A DNA stretch of 6,456 nt from positions 1-6,456 of the forward strand of contig JBMYXZ010000081.1 of NCBI GenBank assembly GCA_049608925.1, given 5' to 3'. The position numbers and the translations under genes are program-made. The DNA is from JBMYXZ01 sp049608925 (lineage in GTDB: Bacteria; Pseudomonadota; Alphaproteobacteria; JAGOMX01). Below the pieces are notes generated by a model, which had not been told where the DNA came from, made no database searches, and saw only the letters and a list, made by a program, of their open reading frames with translations. This document shows, one piece after another, positions 1-6,039 of this stretch (position 1 is its first letter; every line of letters starts with the position of its first letter).

Positions 1-45
1 GGATTTGCACTAAAAGAAGCCTATCCAAAAGAAGCTAAGACATAA
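1..45 (+). CDS. 3' end of an unidentified gene (partial)
   Basis: Reading from base 1 in frame 1 gives GFALKEAYPKEAKT followed by a TAA stop at 43-45. The stop is followed directly by a terminator hairpin, which is the normal arrangement for the end of a real gene. The gene therefore probably enters from the left edge and is convergent with the exported-protein gene at 98-718. Fourteen residues are too few to identify a family. The assignment as coding is inference from the open frame and the terminator position. Confidence 0.5.
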   Translation, partial: GFALKEAYPKEAKT

Positions 46-76
46 AAAAAACCCAGCCGGATATGGCTGGGTTTTT
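44..76. terminator. Bidirectional Rho-independent terminator
   Basis: An 8-bp perfect stem (51-58 ACCCAGCC pairs with 65-72 GGCTGGGT) encloses a 6-base loop. A run of A lies on its left (44-51) and a run of T on its right (72-76). Read on the plus strand the hairpin ends in a U-run, and read on the minus strand it also ends in a U-run. It can therefore terminate both the plus-strand gene ending at 45 and the minus-strand gene ending at 98. Confidence 0.9.
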
Positions 77-97
77 AAAATAGGTAGACTAGATTGC

Positions 98-718
98 TTA
101 ATCCACTTCTTCAATTTTTGGGTCGGGTGAGTTGTCGTTGTTTCCATCACCTATCATTTCAAAATCATCAATGCTAAGTTCTTCTTTCTCTTCAACAGCA
201 TCACCTTCGCCGTATGCATGGTCGAGTGCCTGATTCAAGCGTTTTGCGTAATAGCTGCTTCCAGCACCTTTAACACACTTTCCTACCATTTCACCACGTG
301 ACCCGCCAATAATTTTGGCGCCTGTTTGTACTTTACCACCTACCCGCAAGCTGACTTTTTCAAGAAGGAATGCTTCTACAGCCTGGCGGTCATCAAGATC
401 TAATCCTTCTTCATAGCCCATGCGCAGATAAATTTCAGTTGTGTTGTCGGCATCGGCCCCATCATCACCATAGTAAAGCTTTCCGCCCCACTTTGCCCAC
501 AGATCAGAACCTTTTGAAAGGCAGTATGTTAATGTTGTGCCCAAACCTGGGACCTTAGGAGCTGTTAGCTCAAAACCTTGCTTGATTTTTGCACCTAGAT
601 CTTTGGCTTTTTTCATATATTCAACTTTTTTGGCATCAACTACTTTTTCTTCGCTAGCTTGAACTTGGCCCATAGACAGCACAAATGCCAGCATTGTAAA
701 ATATAAAACGTTCTTCAT
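98..718 (-). CDS. Exported protein of unknown function, acidic C-terminus
   Basis: I do not recognise a family for this 206-residue protein. Residues 1-21 look like a Sec signal peptide: a Lys at position 3, a hydrophobic core (roughly 5-16), and a V-Q-A cleavage motif before Ser22. There is no lipobox Cys, so the mature protein is probably soluble in the periplasm or secreted. Residues 23-50 are Lys-rich and probably helical, the middle is Gly-rich, and residues 171-206 are strongly acidic and Asn/Asp-rich, probably disordered. The mature part has exactly two cysteines (Cys66 and Cys148), which could form a disulfide. A clear ribosome binding site (GGAG, 6 bases upstream) supports the ATG at 716-718. 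The gene is monocistronic: it ends at a terminator and its upstream neighbour is divergent. That it is expressed is likely, but its role cannot be inferred from context. Confidence 0.85.
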   Translation of the reverse strand: MKNVLYFTMLAFVLSMGQVQASEEKVVDAKKVEYMKKAKDLGAKIKQGFELTAPKVPGLGTTLTYCLSKGSDLWAKWGGKLYYGDDGADADNTTEIYLRMGYEEGLDLDDRQAVEAFLLEKVSLRVGGKVQTGAKIIGGSRGEMVGKCVKGAGSSYYAKRLNQALDHAYGEGDAVEEKEELSIDDFEMIGDGNNDNSPDPKIEEVD

Positions 719-837
719 TTTTTTCTCCGGTAAGTGTTTCTACACTCTCATTTTACGAATAATTGGTTAATAGAAAGTTTCTCAATAATTTGATTCTCTG
801 GGTGCTTTTTCAGTATACCTCTTGGAAAGACATTTGA

Positions 838-846
838 TGCTAGAAT
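838..846 (+). promoter_or_regulatory. Candidate extended -10 promoter element for the amidotransferase gene
   Basis: TGCTAGAAT matches the extended -10 pattern (TGn followed by TATAAT with one mismatch). It ends 29 bases before the ATG at 876, so transcription would start around 853 and leave a short leader. No good -35 hexamer is visible at 16-18 bases, which is compatible with an extended -10 promoter. This is a motif match only. Confidence 0.35.
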
Positions 847-875
847 AGGGTAATCAAAACCAACCGAGATACACC

Positions 876-1703
876 ATGTGTCGTTTTGTAGCTTATTTTG
901 GCGAATCTGAAATATTGATGAGTGAGTTGATTTCAAAGCCAGTTAACTCGTTGATCAATCAAAGTCGCGAAGCACGCGAGGGCAGCCATGCCATCAATGC
1001 TGATGGGTTTGGAGTTGGTTGGTATGATTTTGATATCGAGGCTACGCCAGCGGTGTATCGTTCCATTATGCCAGCATGGAACGACAGTAACCTGCGAAAT
1101 ATTGCGGCAAAAATAAGGTCCAAGTGCATGGTAGGCCATGTGCGTGCGTCAACAGTTGGTGATGTAACATTGGTAAACAGTCACCCGTTCAAATCTGGCA
1201 ATCATTTGTTTGTGCACAACGGAACGATTCATCATTTTGCAGATGTGAAGCGGCGTTTGATTGCCGAGCTGTCTGAAGAAGCTTACAAAGACATCCAAGG
1301 ACAGACTGATTCCGAGCATTTCTTGGCGCTGATGAAAACACAATACGATGCCAGAAAACCATTTGTCGAGGCTGCGCCCGAGGCTTTTGTGAAAGCCATA
1401 CGGTTGTTGGACGAAATGGCTGAGGAAGTCGGCGTACCTGGTCACATGCGCATTAACTCGATCTTCACAGATGGCATAAATTTAATGGCGACGCATTATT
1501 GTTCGCGTCAATTAGATGACCAACTTTCCTTGTATTACTCATTTGATGAAAAAATTGATAGACAACCCGCGGCACGTTCCGTCGTCGTTGCTTCAGAGCC
1601 GCTGAATGACTTCATGCATGATTGGAAGGAAATTCCGGCCAATCATTTTTTGTTTATCAATAGCCTGCAAGAGAGGGCCGTGTTGCCCATCGATTTAGGG
1701 TGA
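876..1703 (+). CDS. Class II glutamine amidotransferase family protein (YafJ/EgtC-like)
   Basis: This is a 275-residue Ntn-hydrolase-fold amidotransferase domain, near the size of stand-alone members such as YafJ. The protein starts Met-Cys-Arg-Phe, so removing Met exposes Cys2 as the N-terminal nucleophile. Other hallmarks of the glutaminase site are visible: NADGFGVGW (41-49), GHVRAST (87-93), NSHPF (101-105), HNG (114-116), and an Asp in GQTDSEHF (142-149). A late VASEPL motif (238-243) also fits. No synthase domain is attached, so the ammonia acceptor is unknown. Some relatives (EgtC) hydrolyse gamma-glutamyl intermediates, but no ergothioneine genes are nearby and I do not assign that role. 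The start is fixed by the required Cys2; the ribosome binding site is weak (GAG 9 bases upstream). The gene is convergent with phoU and looks monocistronic. Confidence 0.93.
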   Translation: MCRFVAYFGESEILMSELISKPVNSLINQSREAREGSHAINADGFGVGWYDFDIEATPAVYRSIMPAWNDSNLRNIAAKIRSKCMVGHVRASTVGDVTLVNSHPFKSGNHLFVHNGTIHHFADVKRRLIAELSEEAYKDIQGQTDSEHFLALMKTQYDARKPFVEAAPEAFVKAIRLLDEMAEEVGVPGHMRINSIFTDGINLMATHYCSRQLDDQLSLYYSFDEKIDRQPAARSVVVASEPLNDFMHDWKEIPANHFLFINSLQERAVLPIDLG

Positions 1704-1704
1704 T

Positions 1705-1791
1705 AGTGCCCAGAATAAATTTTTGTGATGGGGGCGAGTAGCTTCAAGGCTCTCTCCACTCAACTGCCGACCCTCCGACTTTCCGGGCACT
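1705..1791. repeat. Small intergenic palindromic element (copy A of a local repeat family)
   Basis: The segment is bounded by inverted ends: AGTGCCC at 1705-1711 and GGGCACT at 1785-1791. Pairing extends a few bases inward with one mismatch (AGTGCCCAGA against TCCGGGCACT). It contains CTCCGACTTTCCG at 1773-1785, which recurs exactly at 5894-5906 and inverted at 5918-5930. Its left end, TGCCCAGAATAAATTT, resembles TGTCCGGGATAATTT at 5762-5776. It sits between the convergent amidotransferase gene and phoU, just after the stop codon. It could be a non-autonomous mobile element or an intergenic repeat that also helps end transcription. No target duplication is obvious and no U-run terminator is present. 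Confidence 0.55.
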
Positions 1792-1831
1792 TCTAACAAC
1801 AGTAAAGTCACCACTTAATACGAAAACTGAT

Positions 1832-2560
1832 TTAGTCCATCCCCATGGAGACAATATCTTCATGCTTGCCTTTTGGGCGCGCATCTTCAAAGTTTTTACC
1901 GTGTACTAGGTAATTCACCAGCTCGGCAATGTTCGTTGCATGATCACCCGCGCGTTCGATGTTCTTTGCCATAAACAGCAGCTGGGTGCAAATCGTAATG
2001 TTGCGAGGGTCTTCCATCATATATGTCAGCATCTCTCTCAGGAAGCTCATGTACATATCATCGAGCTCAACATCACGGTTCCAAACTTCCACGGCTTTTT
2101 CGTCGTCTTTGGATAGATACGCTTCGACAACGTCGATGATCATTTGCTGTGCTGTCTTAATCATCCGAGGGATCGCGCCGATACCTGGGACTTTTGTAAT
2201 GTCAGGAAGGGTCTGCGTTCTTTTGGCAATATTGGTTGCATAATCGGCGATACGCTCTAGGTGGCTTGATACCTTTAACGATGATACAACCCGTCTTAGG
2301 TCTCGCCCTACGGGTTGCCTTAATGCAATGATGCGTACCGCAAAGTCGTCAATTTCTTGCTCAAGTTCGTCAATTTCAGGGTCTGAGTCAATGACGATTT
2401 GTGCCAGCTCTTTATCGCGTTTGGCGAGTACTTCCAAAACGCGTTCTAGCTGTTGGTTGACCAAAATCCCCATCTCACGGATTTGCCCCTTGAGATGGCT
2501 GAGGTCATCATCGAATGACTTAACAATGTGCCCGGCGCGGGTGTCGATGTTATTATCCAT
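1832..2560 (-). CDS. phoU: Phosphate signalling and transport regulator PhoU
   Basis: PhoU is a cytoplasmic helical protein that works with the PstSCAB transporter and PhoR to hold down the Pho regulon when phosphate is sufficient. With the start used here it has 242 residues, close to the usual size. It shows the two PhoU three-helix repeats, each with a metal-binding E-x3-D signature: LERIADYATN (101-110) and NIERAGDHATN (200-210). HIVKSFDDDL near the N-terminus and TYMMEDPR (179-186) are also typical. The start is uncertain. ATG at 2558-2560 overlaps the pstB stop by 8 bases, just as pstA overlaps pstC, with AGG 5 bases upstream. ATG at 2579-2581 (GAG 5 bases upstream) would add 7 residues, and ATG at 2624-2626 would add 22 unconserved-looking residues. 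It is the last gene of the operon, with no clear terminator beyond the element at 1705-1791. Confidence 0.95.
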   Translation of the reverse strand: MDNNIDTRAGHIVKSFDDDLSHLKGQIREMGILVNQQLERVLEVLAKRDKELAQIVIDSDPEIDELEQEIDDFAVRIIALRQPVGRDLRRVVSSLKVSSHLERIADYATNIAKRTQTLPDITKVPGIGAIPRMIKTAQQMIIDVVEAYLSKDDEKAVEVWNRDVELDDMYMSFLREMLTYMMEDPRNITICTQLLFMAKNIERAGDHATNIAELVNYLVHGKNFEDARPKGKHEDIVSMGMD

Positions 2561-3317
2561 ATCTACCTGTGATGTATCCATGCGTTCTCTCGTCTTGGGG
2601 GTTGGTAAAGATGTCGCCCGTGTCACCTGCTTCTACCACTTTACCCAAATGAAAAAAGGCGGTTTTTTGTGATACACGCGCTGCTTGGTGCAGGTTGTGT
2701 GTCACAATAATAATTGTGAATTTCTGGTGTAGCTCGTCAATCAGTTCTTCAACACGTGCGGTCGATATAGGATCCAATGCCGAGCAAGGCTCGTCCATCA
2801 AAATGACTTCTGGGTTCACTGCAATAGCCCGTGCAATGCACAAGCGCTGTTGCTGACCACCAGAAAGACTGGTGCCTGGCTGGTCAAGTGAATCTTTAAC
2901 TTCATCCCACAAGCCCGCGCGTTGTAGGCTTTTTTCAACAATCGCATGCAAGTCTTGCTTGCCGTGTGCCATGCCATGAATGCGGGGACCATAGGCAACG
3001 TTGTCAAAAATTGATTTTGGAAATGGGTTGGGTTTTTGGAAAACCATGCCGACGCGGGTGCGCAAGTGCACCACATCCAAGCCCTTTTGATAGATATCTT
3101 GACCATCAAGCGAGATCTTGCCGTCTATGCGTACCCCTTCGATACTGTCATTCATGCGGTTTAGGCAACGCAGGAAACTGCTTTTACCACAGCCAGAGGG
3201 GCCTATTAAAGCAGTGACTTTGCCTTCAGGGATTTCAAAGTCCACATCAAACAATACCTGCTTATTGCCGTAAAACAGGTTTAAATCATTTACCAACATT
3301 TTTTGTTTGTCAGACAT
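2553..3317 (-). CDS. pstB: Phosphate ABC transporter ATP-binding protein PstB
   Basis: PstB hydrolyses ATP to drive phosphate import through PstC-PstA at the inner membrane. The 254-residue length is standard. All nucleotide-binding motifs are intact: Walker A GPSGCGKS (39-46), Q-loop Gln94 in VFQKPNPFP, ABC signature LSGGQQQR (151-158), Walker B VILMDEP (171-177) followed by the SALD D-loop (179-182), and switch His207 in THN. The C-terminal THGYITGRYG is the usual PstB ending. It lies 3 bases after the pstA stop, with GG/AGGA-rich sequence just upstream of the ATG, and overlaps the start of phoU. A second Met at residue 7 is a less likely start. It is certainly co-transcribed with its neighbours, given the spacing. 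Confidence 0.98.
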   Translation of the reverse strand: MSDKQKMLVNDLNLFYGNKQVLFDVDFEIPEGKVTALIGPSGCGKSSFLRCLNRMNDSIEGVRIDGKISLDGQDIYQKGLDVVHLRTRVGMVFQKPNPFPKSIFDNVAYGPRIHGMAHGKQDLHAIVEKSLQRAGLWDEVKDSLDQPGTSLSGGQQQRLCIARAIAVNPEVILMDEPCSALDPISTARVEELIDELHQKFTIIIVTHNLHQAARVSQKTAFFHLGKVVEAGDTGDIFTNPQDERTHGYITGRYG

Positions 3318-3320
3318 TTC

Positions 3321-4541
3321 CTACCACCGATGTTCAAAACGACGTCGCAGCACAATTGCTGCCAAGTTCATAAATGCCACTATGATCAGCAAGACCAAAA
3401 TTGCAGCGGATGTATTTTCAATAAATCCGGCCTCGGGATTGCGGGCCCAGTTAAATATTTGGACGGGCAAGACCGTTGTTGCATCTAATGGTGACGCTGG
3501 TGCATTCACGATAAAAGCTACCATTCCGATCATTAATAAGCAAGCGCACTCCCCAATGGCGCGGGCAAGCCCCAGCAATGTACCGGTCAACATGCCTGGC
3601 AATGCAAGAGGTAAAACATGATGGAAAACCACCTGTACGGGCGAGGCCCCCATACCTTCAGCGGCTTGCCGGATGGCTTTGGGAACAGTCTGCAGAGCGG
3701 ATCTTGAAGCCACGATAATCGTAGGCAGCGTCATCATTGCCAGGGTTAAGCCAGCAACCAGAGCCGACGAGCGTGGCAGATGAAAGACATTTAAAAAGAT
3801 TGCAAGTCCAAGCAATCCAAAGATGATAGACGGCACGGATGCTAAATTGTTTATGCTGACTTCAATCCAGCGCACAAGGACATTTTTTGTGGCGAACTCT
3901 TCCAGATAGAGCGCCGATGAAATGGCAATGGGAAAGGCTATCAGCAGGGTGACCAGCAGGGTATAGAATGTGCCAATTAAGCTGCTCCAAATACCGGCAT
4001 GCTGAGGTTCTCTTGAATCGCCACCGGTAAAGAACGTCCAGTTAAAGCGCTGTTTGATCAAGCGCTGACTTTCCAGTGAATCCAAAATAGCGATGTCGGT
4101 ATCTTTTACACGACGATTCTTTTCAGGCAACGCGCGTTGTTCGGGGTGCTTTAAAAACTGATCAACTTCGTCAGATAGTGGAATCCATACCCACCGCGTT
4201 TGCCCTGGAAGCTCGGGATATTTTTTGACCTTGTTGAATAGTTTCAAAGACGCAAAAGGGGATAGCAGTTTTTCCGCTTCTGCGGGGGTATCTGTAATCT
4301 GCGATAGCCCGACTGTGATCAGCTGATCAAAATCAACATGCTCTATGGGGCCTTTGACAATAGAGGGGTCGTAGTAAACTTTAACTCCAACAAATGATTT
4401 CTTTAGGGCAGGGGTCGCTTGATAAATCAGCCCCCCAATAATGCCCGCTAGGATCGCCAAAATCAAAGTGACAGCGCCCAGAGAGAGAACCTTAAAGATG
4501 AATTCTTTTCTTCTGCGACTTGCGAGATTACTGTTAAGCAT
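3321..4541 (-). CDS. pstA: Phosphate ABC transporter permease PstA (long form)
   Basis: PstA pairs with PstC to form the phosphate translocation pore. This 406-residue form has a first membrane helix (about 17-40) and then a large non-membrane region (about 41-183). That region corresponds to the N-terminal extension (DUF3333-type) I associate with alphaproteobacterial PstA; the short enterobacterial form lacks it. The permease domain follows, with membrane segments near 184-212, 230-255, 258-280, 311-345 and 378-398. The ABC-contact EAA-type loop, AAEGMGASPVQVV to LPLALPG, is at 293-316. The segment after RAIG reads ECACLLMIGM (331-340); relatives I remember have ETAPLLMIGM, so two Cys replace Thr and Pro. 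The ATG overlaps the pstC stop by 8 bases (ATGCTTAA), with only a weak GAGA upstream, which fits translational coupling. Confidence 0.96.
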   Translation of the reverse strand: MLNSNLASRRRKEFIFKVLSLGAVTLILAILAGIIGGLIYQATPALKKSFVGVKVYYDPSIVKGPIEHVDFDQLITVGLSQITDTPAEAEKLLSPFASLKLFNKVKKYPELPGQTRWVWIPLSDEVDQFLKHPEQRALPEKNRRVKDTDIAILDSLESQRLIKQRFNWTFFTGGDSREPQHAGIWSSLIGTFYTLLVTLLIAFPIAISSALYLEEFATKNVLVRWIEVSINNLASVPSIIFGLLGLAIFLNVFHLPRSSALVAGLTLAMMTLPTIIVASRSALQTVPKAIRQAAEGMGASPVQVVFHHVLPLALPGMLTGTLLGLARAIGECACLLMIGMVAFIVNAPASPLDATTVLPVQIFNWARNPEAGFIENTSAAILVLLIIVAFMNLAAIVLRRRFEHRW

Positions 4542-5565
4542 ATTTTTCTCGATACTTATTTACCACCCGTAAGGCCAGGAAGTTGATGATAAAAGTAATG
4601 ATGAACAATGCCAAGCCAAGCGCAAATGCCACCAGTGTTTTGCTGCTGTTGAACTCTTGATCGCCTGTCAGCTGGCTGACAATCTGTACCGTCACTGTAG
4701 TGACCGATTCCAGCGGGTTTGCTGTCAGATTGGCGGAATATCCAGCTGCCATCACCACAATCATTGTCTCGCCAATAGCCCGAGACATAGCAAGTAAGAC
4801 CGCTGCTGTGACGCCTGGCATGGCAGCAGGCAGCACGACCTTTTTAACACTTTCTGACATAGTAGCCCCCATCGCCAATGAGCTGTCTCGCAAAGCTTTT
4901 GGCACCGCAGTAATGACATCATCTGACAAAGATGTAATGTATGGAATGACCATAATGCCTATGACGATTCCAACACCCAGGGCAGATTCACTAGCAACCG
5001 ATAACCCAATCAGGGTGCCAATTTTTTGGATCAAGGGAGATACAACAATCAGGGCAATAAATCCGAAGACAACGGTTGGAATGCCGGCCAGTACCTCCAT
5101 AATCGGTTTTACGATCGAGCGATTGCTTTTAGACATATATTGTGAGGTGTAAAGAGCCGCATATATTCCAATGGGAATGGCGATAAGCATTGCAATGCCC
5201 GTAACCAATAGTGTTCCCATCAGCAGGGGGAGAAAGCCAAAAAAGCCATCCCCTTTGCTGGGGCTCCACCTAAGACCAAACAGAAAATCTGGAACCGACA
5301 CAAATTGGAAAAAGTGTATCGTTTCGATGATCAAGACAGCAGCAATGGCAAACGTCAAAATGATGGTGAAAAGGGCGCATGAGAATAGGCAAAGCTTTAC
5401 AATAGGGTCCGTAACGTGCCGCAATTTCGTATTGGGAAAACGCTTTTGCCAGCCTAGTTGTATATACACAGAAATACTTTCATGGGTGCTTATTTGCCTC
5501 AATCCCAGATAGCACACGGTGGCCGAGATAATGGCAAAAAAAATCAAGATATACTGTGCGTCCAT
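4534..5565 (-). CDS. pstC: Phosphate ABC transporter permease PstC
   Basis: PstC is the partner permease of PstA and the first gene of this operon. It has 343 residues. An N-terminal helix (4-22) is followed by a hydrophilic stretch (23-55) that resembles a reduced form of the extra N-terminal segment (DUF3708-like) of alphaproteobacterial PstC. The main membrane domain begins near 58, with FLFGLRWSP (94-102) and further helices around 110-138, 152-180, 193-213, 250-275 and 308-333. The EAA-type loop SSLAMGATMSESV to LPAAMPG (228-251) contacts PstB, and SRAIGETM (261-268) is typical. The ATG at 5563-5565 has a poorly spaced AGCAGG upstream, so the start is only fairly sure. Upstream, a TATAAA lies at 5587-5592 on the minus strand, but it has no good -35. 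I find no clear PhoB box of two CTGTCAT-like repeats. Confidence 0.96.
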   Translation of the reverse strand: MDAQYILIFFAIISATVCYLGLRQISTHESISVYIQLGWQKRFPNTKLRHVTDPIVKLCLFSCALFTIILTFAIAAVLIIETIHFFQFVSVPDFLFGLRWSPSKGDGFFGFLPLLMGTLLVTGIAMLIAIPIGIYAALYTSQYMSKSNRSIVKPIMEVLAGIPTVVFGFIALIVVSPLIQKIGTLIGLSVASESALGVGIVIGIMVIPYITSLSDDVITAVPKALRDSSLAMGATMSESVKKVVLPAAMPGVTAAVLLAMSRAIGETMIVVMAAGYSANLTANPLESVTTVTVQIVSQLTGDQEFNSSKTLVAFALGLALFIITFIINFLALRVVNKYREKYA

Positions 5566-5664
5566 CGCCTGCTGTGAACATATGCTTTTATAGGTTCAGG
5601 TGTGCCATGAAAACGGGAAAAAATCAATAAAGAGTTTTGATTAAAGCACTTACCTTTACTAATT

Positions 5665-5719
5665 GGGGCCAACACCTAATATTTGAAATGTTAGGGTCAG
5701 CCCCTAGAACATTCAAATA
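5665..5719. repeat. Two overlapping, mutually exclusive hairpins upstream of pstC
   Basis: Hairpin 1 pairs GGGGCCAACACCTAA (5665-5679) with TTAGGGTCAGCCCC (5691-5704): about 12 pairs, with two mismatches and one bulge. Hairpin 2 pairs TATTTGAAATGTT (5680-5692) with AACATTCAAATA (5708-5719): 12 pairs with one bulge, plus AGGG/CCCT inside. They share bases, so only one can form at a time. The GGGTCAGCCCC-type core resembles palindromes I associate with REP elements and their Y1-type (RAYT) transposases, but no transposase gene is present. It lies about 100-155 bases before the pstC start and might be in its leader if transcription begins further upstream. Confidence 0.45.
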
Positions 5720-5745
5720 CCATTGCCCCACACTCCGACGCTCCG
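5720..5745 (+). repeat. Direct repeat unit, first copy (second copy 5881-5906)
   Basis: This 26-base segment matches 5881-5906 at 22 of 26 positions; the first 11 bases are CCATTGCCCCA here and CCATTACCCCA there. Both end in the family motif, CTCCGACGCTCCG here (5733-5745) and CTCCGACTTTCCG there. Only 16 bases after this copy, at 5762, a TGTCCGGG sequence begins that resembles the left end of the element at 1705-1791. This looks like the right end of one element followed by the left end of the next. Confidence 0.5.
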
Positions 5746-5761
5746 TGACTTGACCTATAAA

Positions 5762-5908
5762 TGTCCGGGATAATTTAGAACGGTGGGCTGATAACATATG
5801 CCCAATCCTGATATGGGGGGATTATTAGTATGAATGATTGCTTTTGAAGGAGCTGATGCCAGAGTACTAGAGTTCTCCCCCCATTACCCCATACTCCGAC
5901 TTTCCGCG
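5762..5908 (+). repeat. Possible second intergenic element (copy B of the local repeat family)
   Basis: The left end TGTCCGGGATAATTT (5762-5776) resembles the left end of the element at 1705-1791 (TGCCCAGAATAAATTT; three transitions and one extra A). The right end carries the identical CTCCGACTTTCCG (5894-5906). Order and orientation of the two ends are the same in both copies. The interiors differ in length and sequence, and this copy contains the ATGGGGGGA/TCCCCCCAT inverted repeat. Its boundaries are inferred only from these two shared ends. Confidence 0.4.
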
Positions 5909-5930
5909 GTCAAGACGCGGAAAGTCGGAG
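5894..5930. repeat. Perfect 15-bp inverted repeat
   Basis: CTCCGACTTTCCGCG (5894-5908) is followed by a 7-base loop (GTCAAGA) and its exact reverse complement (5916-5930). There is no T-run on either side, so it is not a standard terminator. The arm contains the repeat-family motif, so this looks like two copies of the same element end meeting head to head. Confidence 0.8.
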
Positions 5931-5984
5931 CCTGTGGAGCTGATTGGATATAGTTCTAAAACAGCAGGCTTTTCCCTCCATCAT

Positions 5985-6032
5985 AAAAATTAGGCCTGTC
6001 CCAGATCACATATCTTTATGTCATCAGGGACA
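5985..6032 (-). terminator. Terminator-like hairpin after the hexapeptide-repeat gene
   Basis: On the minus strand, a stem with 14-base arms (6032-6019 with 6010-5997, 12 of 14 paired) and an 8-base loop starts 7 bases after the TGA stop at 6040-6042. It is followed about 7 bases later by a short T-run (5989-5985 on the minus strand). The gap between stem and T-run is longer than in a standard Rho-independent terminator, so this could also be another intergenic palindrome. Confidence 0.45.
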
Positions 6033-6039
6033 ACCCCTT

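Larger units (their letters stand above)
5566..6039. other. 474-base gene-free region rich in palindromes and repeats
   Basis: I see no credible gene here: open frames are short, lack ribosome binding sites, or end at once. It should hold the promoter and leader of pstC at its left end and the termination region of the gene at 6040 at its right end. Between these lie the hairpin pair at 5665-5719, a 26-base imperfect direct repeat (5720-5745 and 5881-5906, 22 of 26 identical), a 9-bp inverted repeat (ATGGGGGGA at 5813-5821, TCCCCCCAT at 5876-5884) and a perfect 15-bp stem at 5894-5930. This density suggests accumulated small mobile or palindromic elements. No pstS remnant is recognisable. Confidence 0.6.

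Noticed and set aside
1149..1445. Minus-strand 98-residue frame inside the amidotransferase gene
   Set aside because: It is a shadow of a strongly conserved coding region and matches no domain.
4700..5152. Plus-strand 150-residue frame inside pstC
   Set aside because: It is antisense to an intact, clearly recognised permease gene and has no independent support.
5566..5640. PhoB box before pstC
   Set aside because: I looked for two CTGTCAT-like heptamers separated by about four bases and found only poor partial matches.
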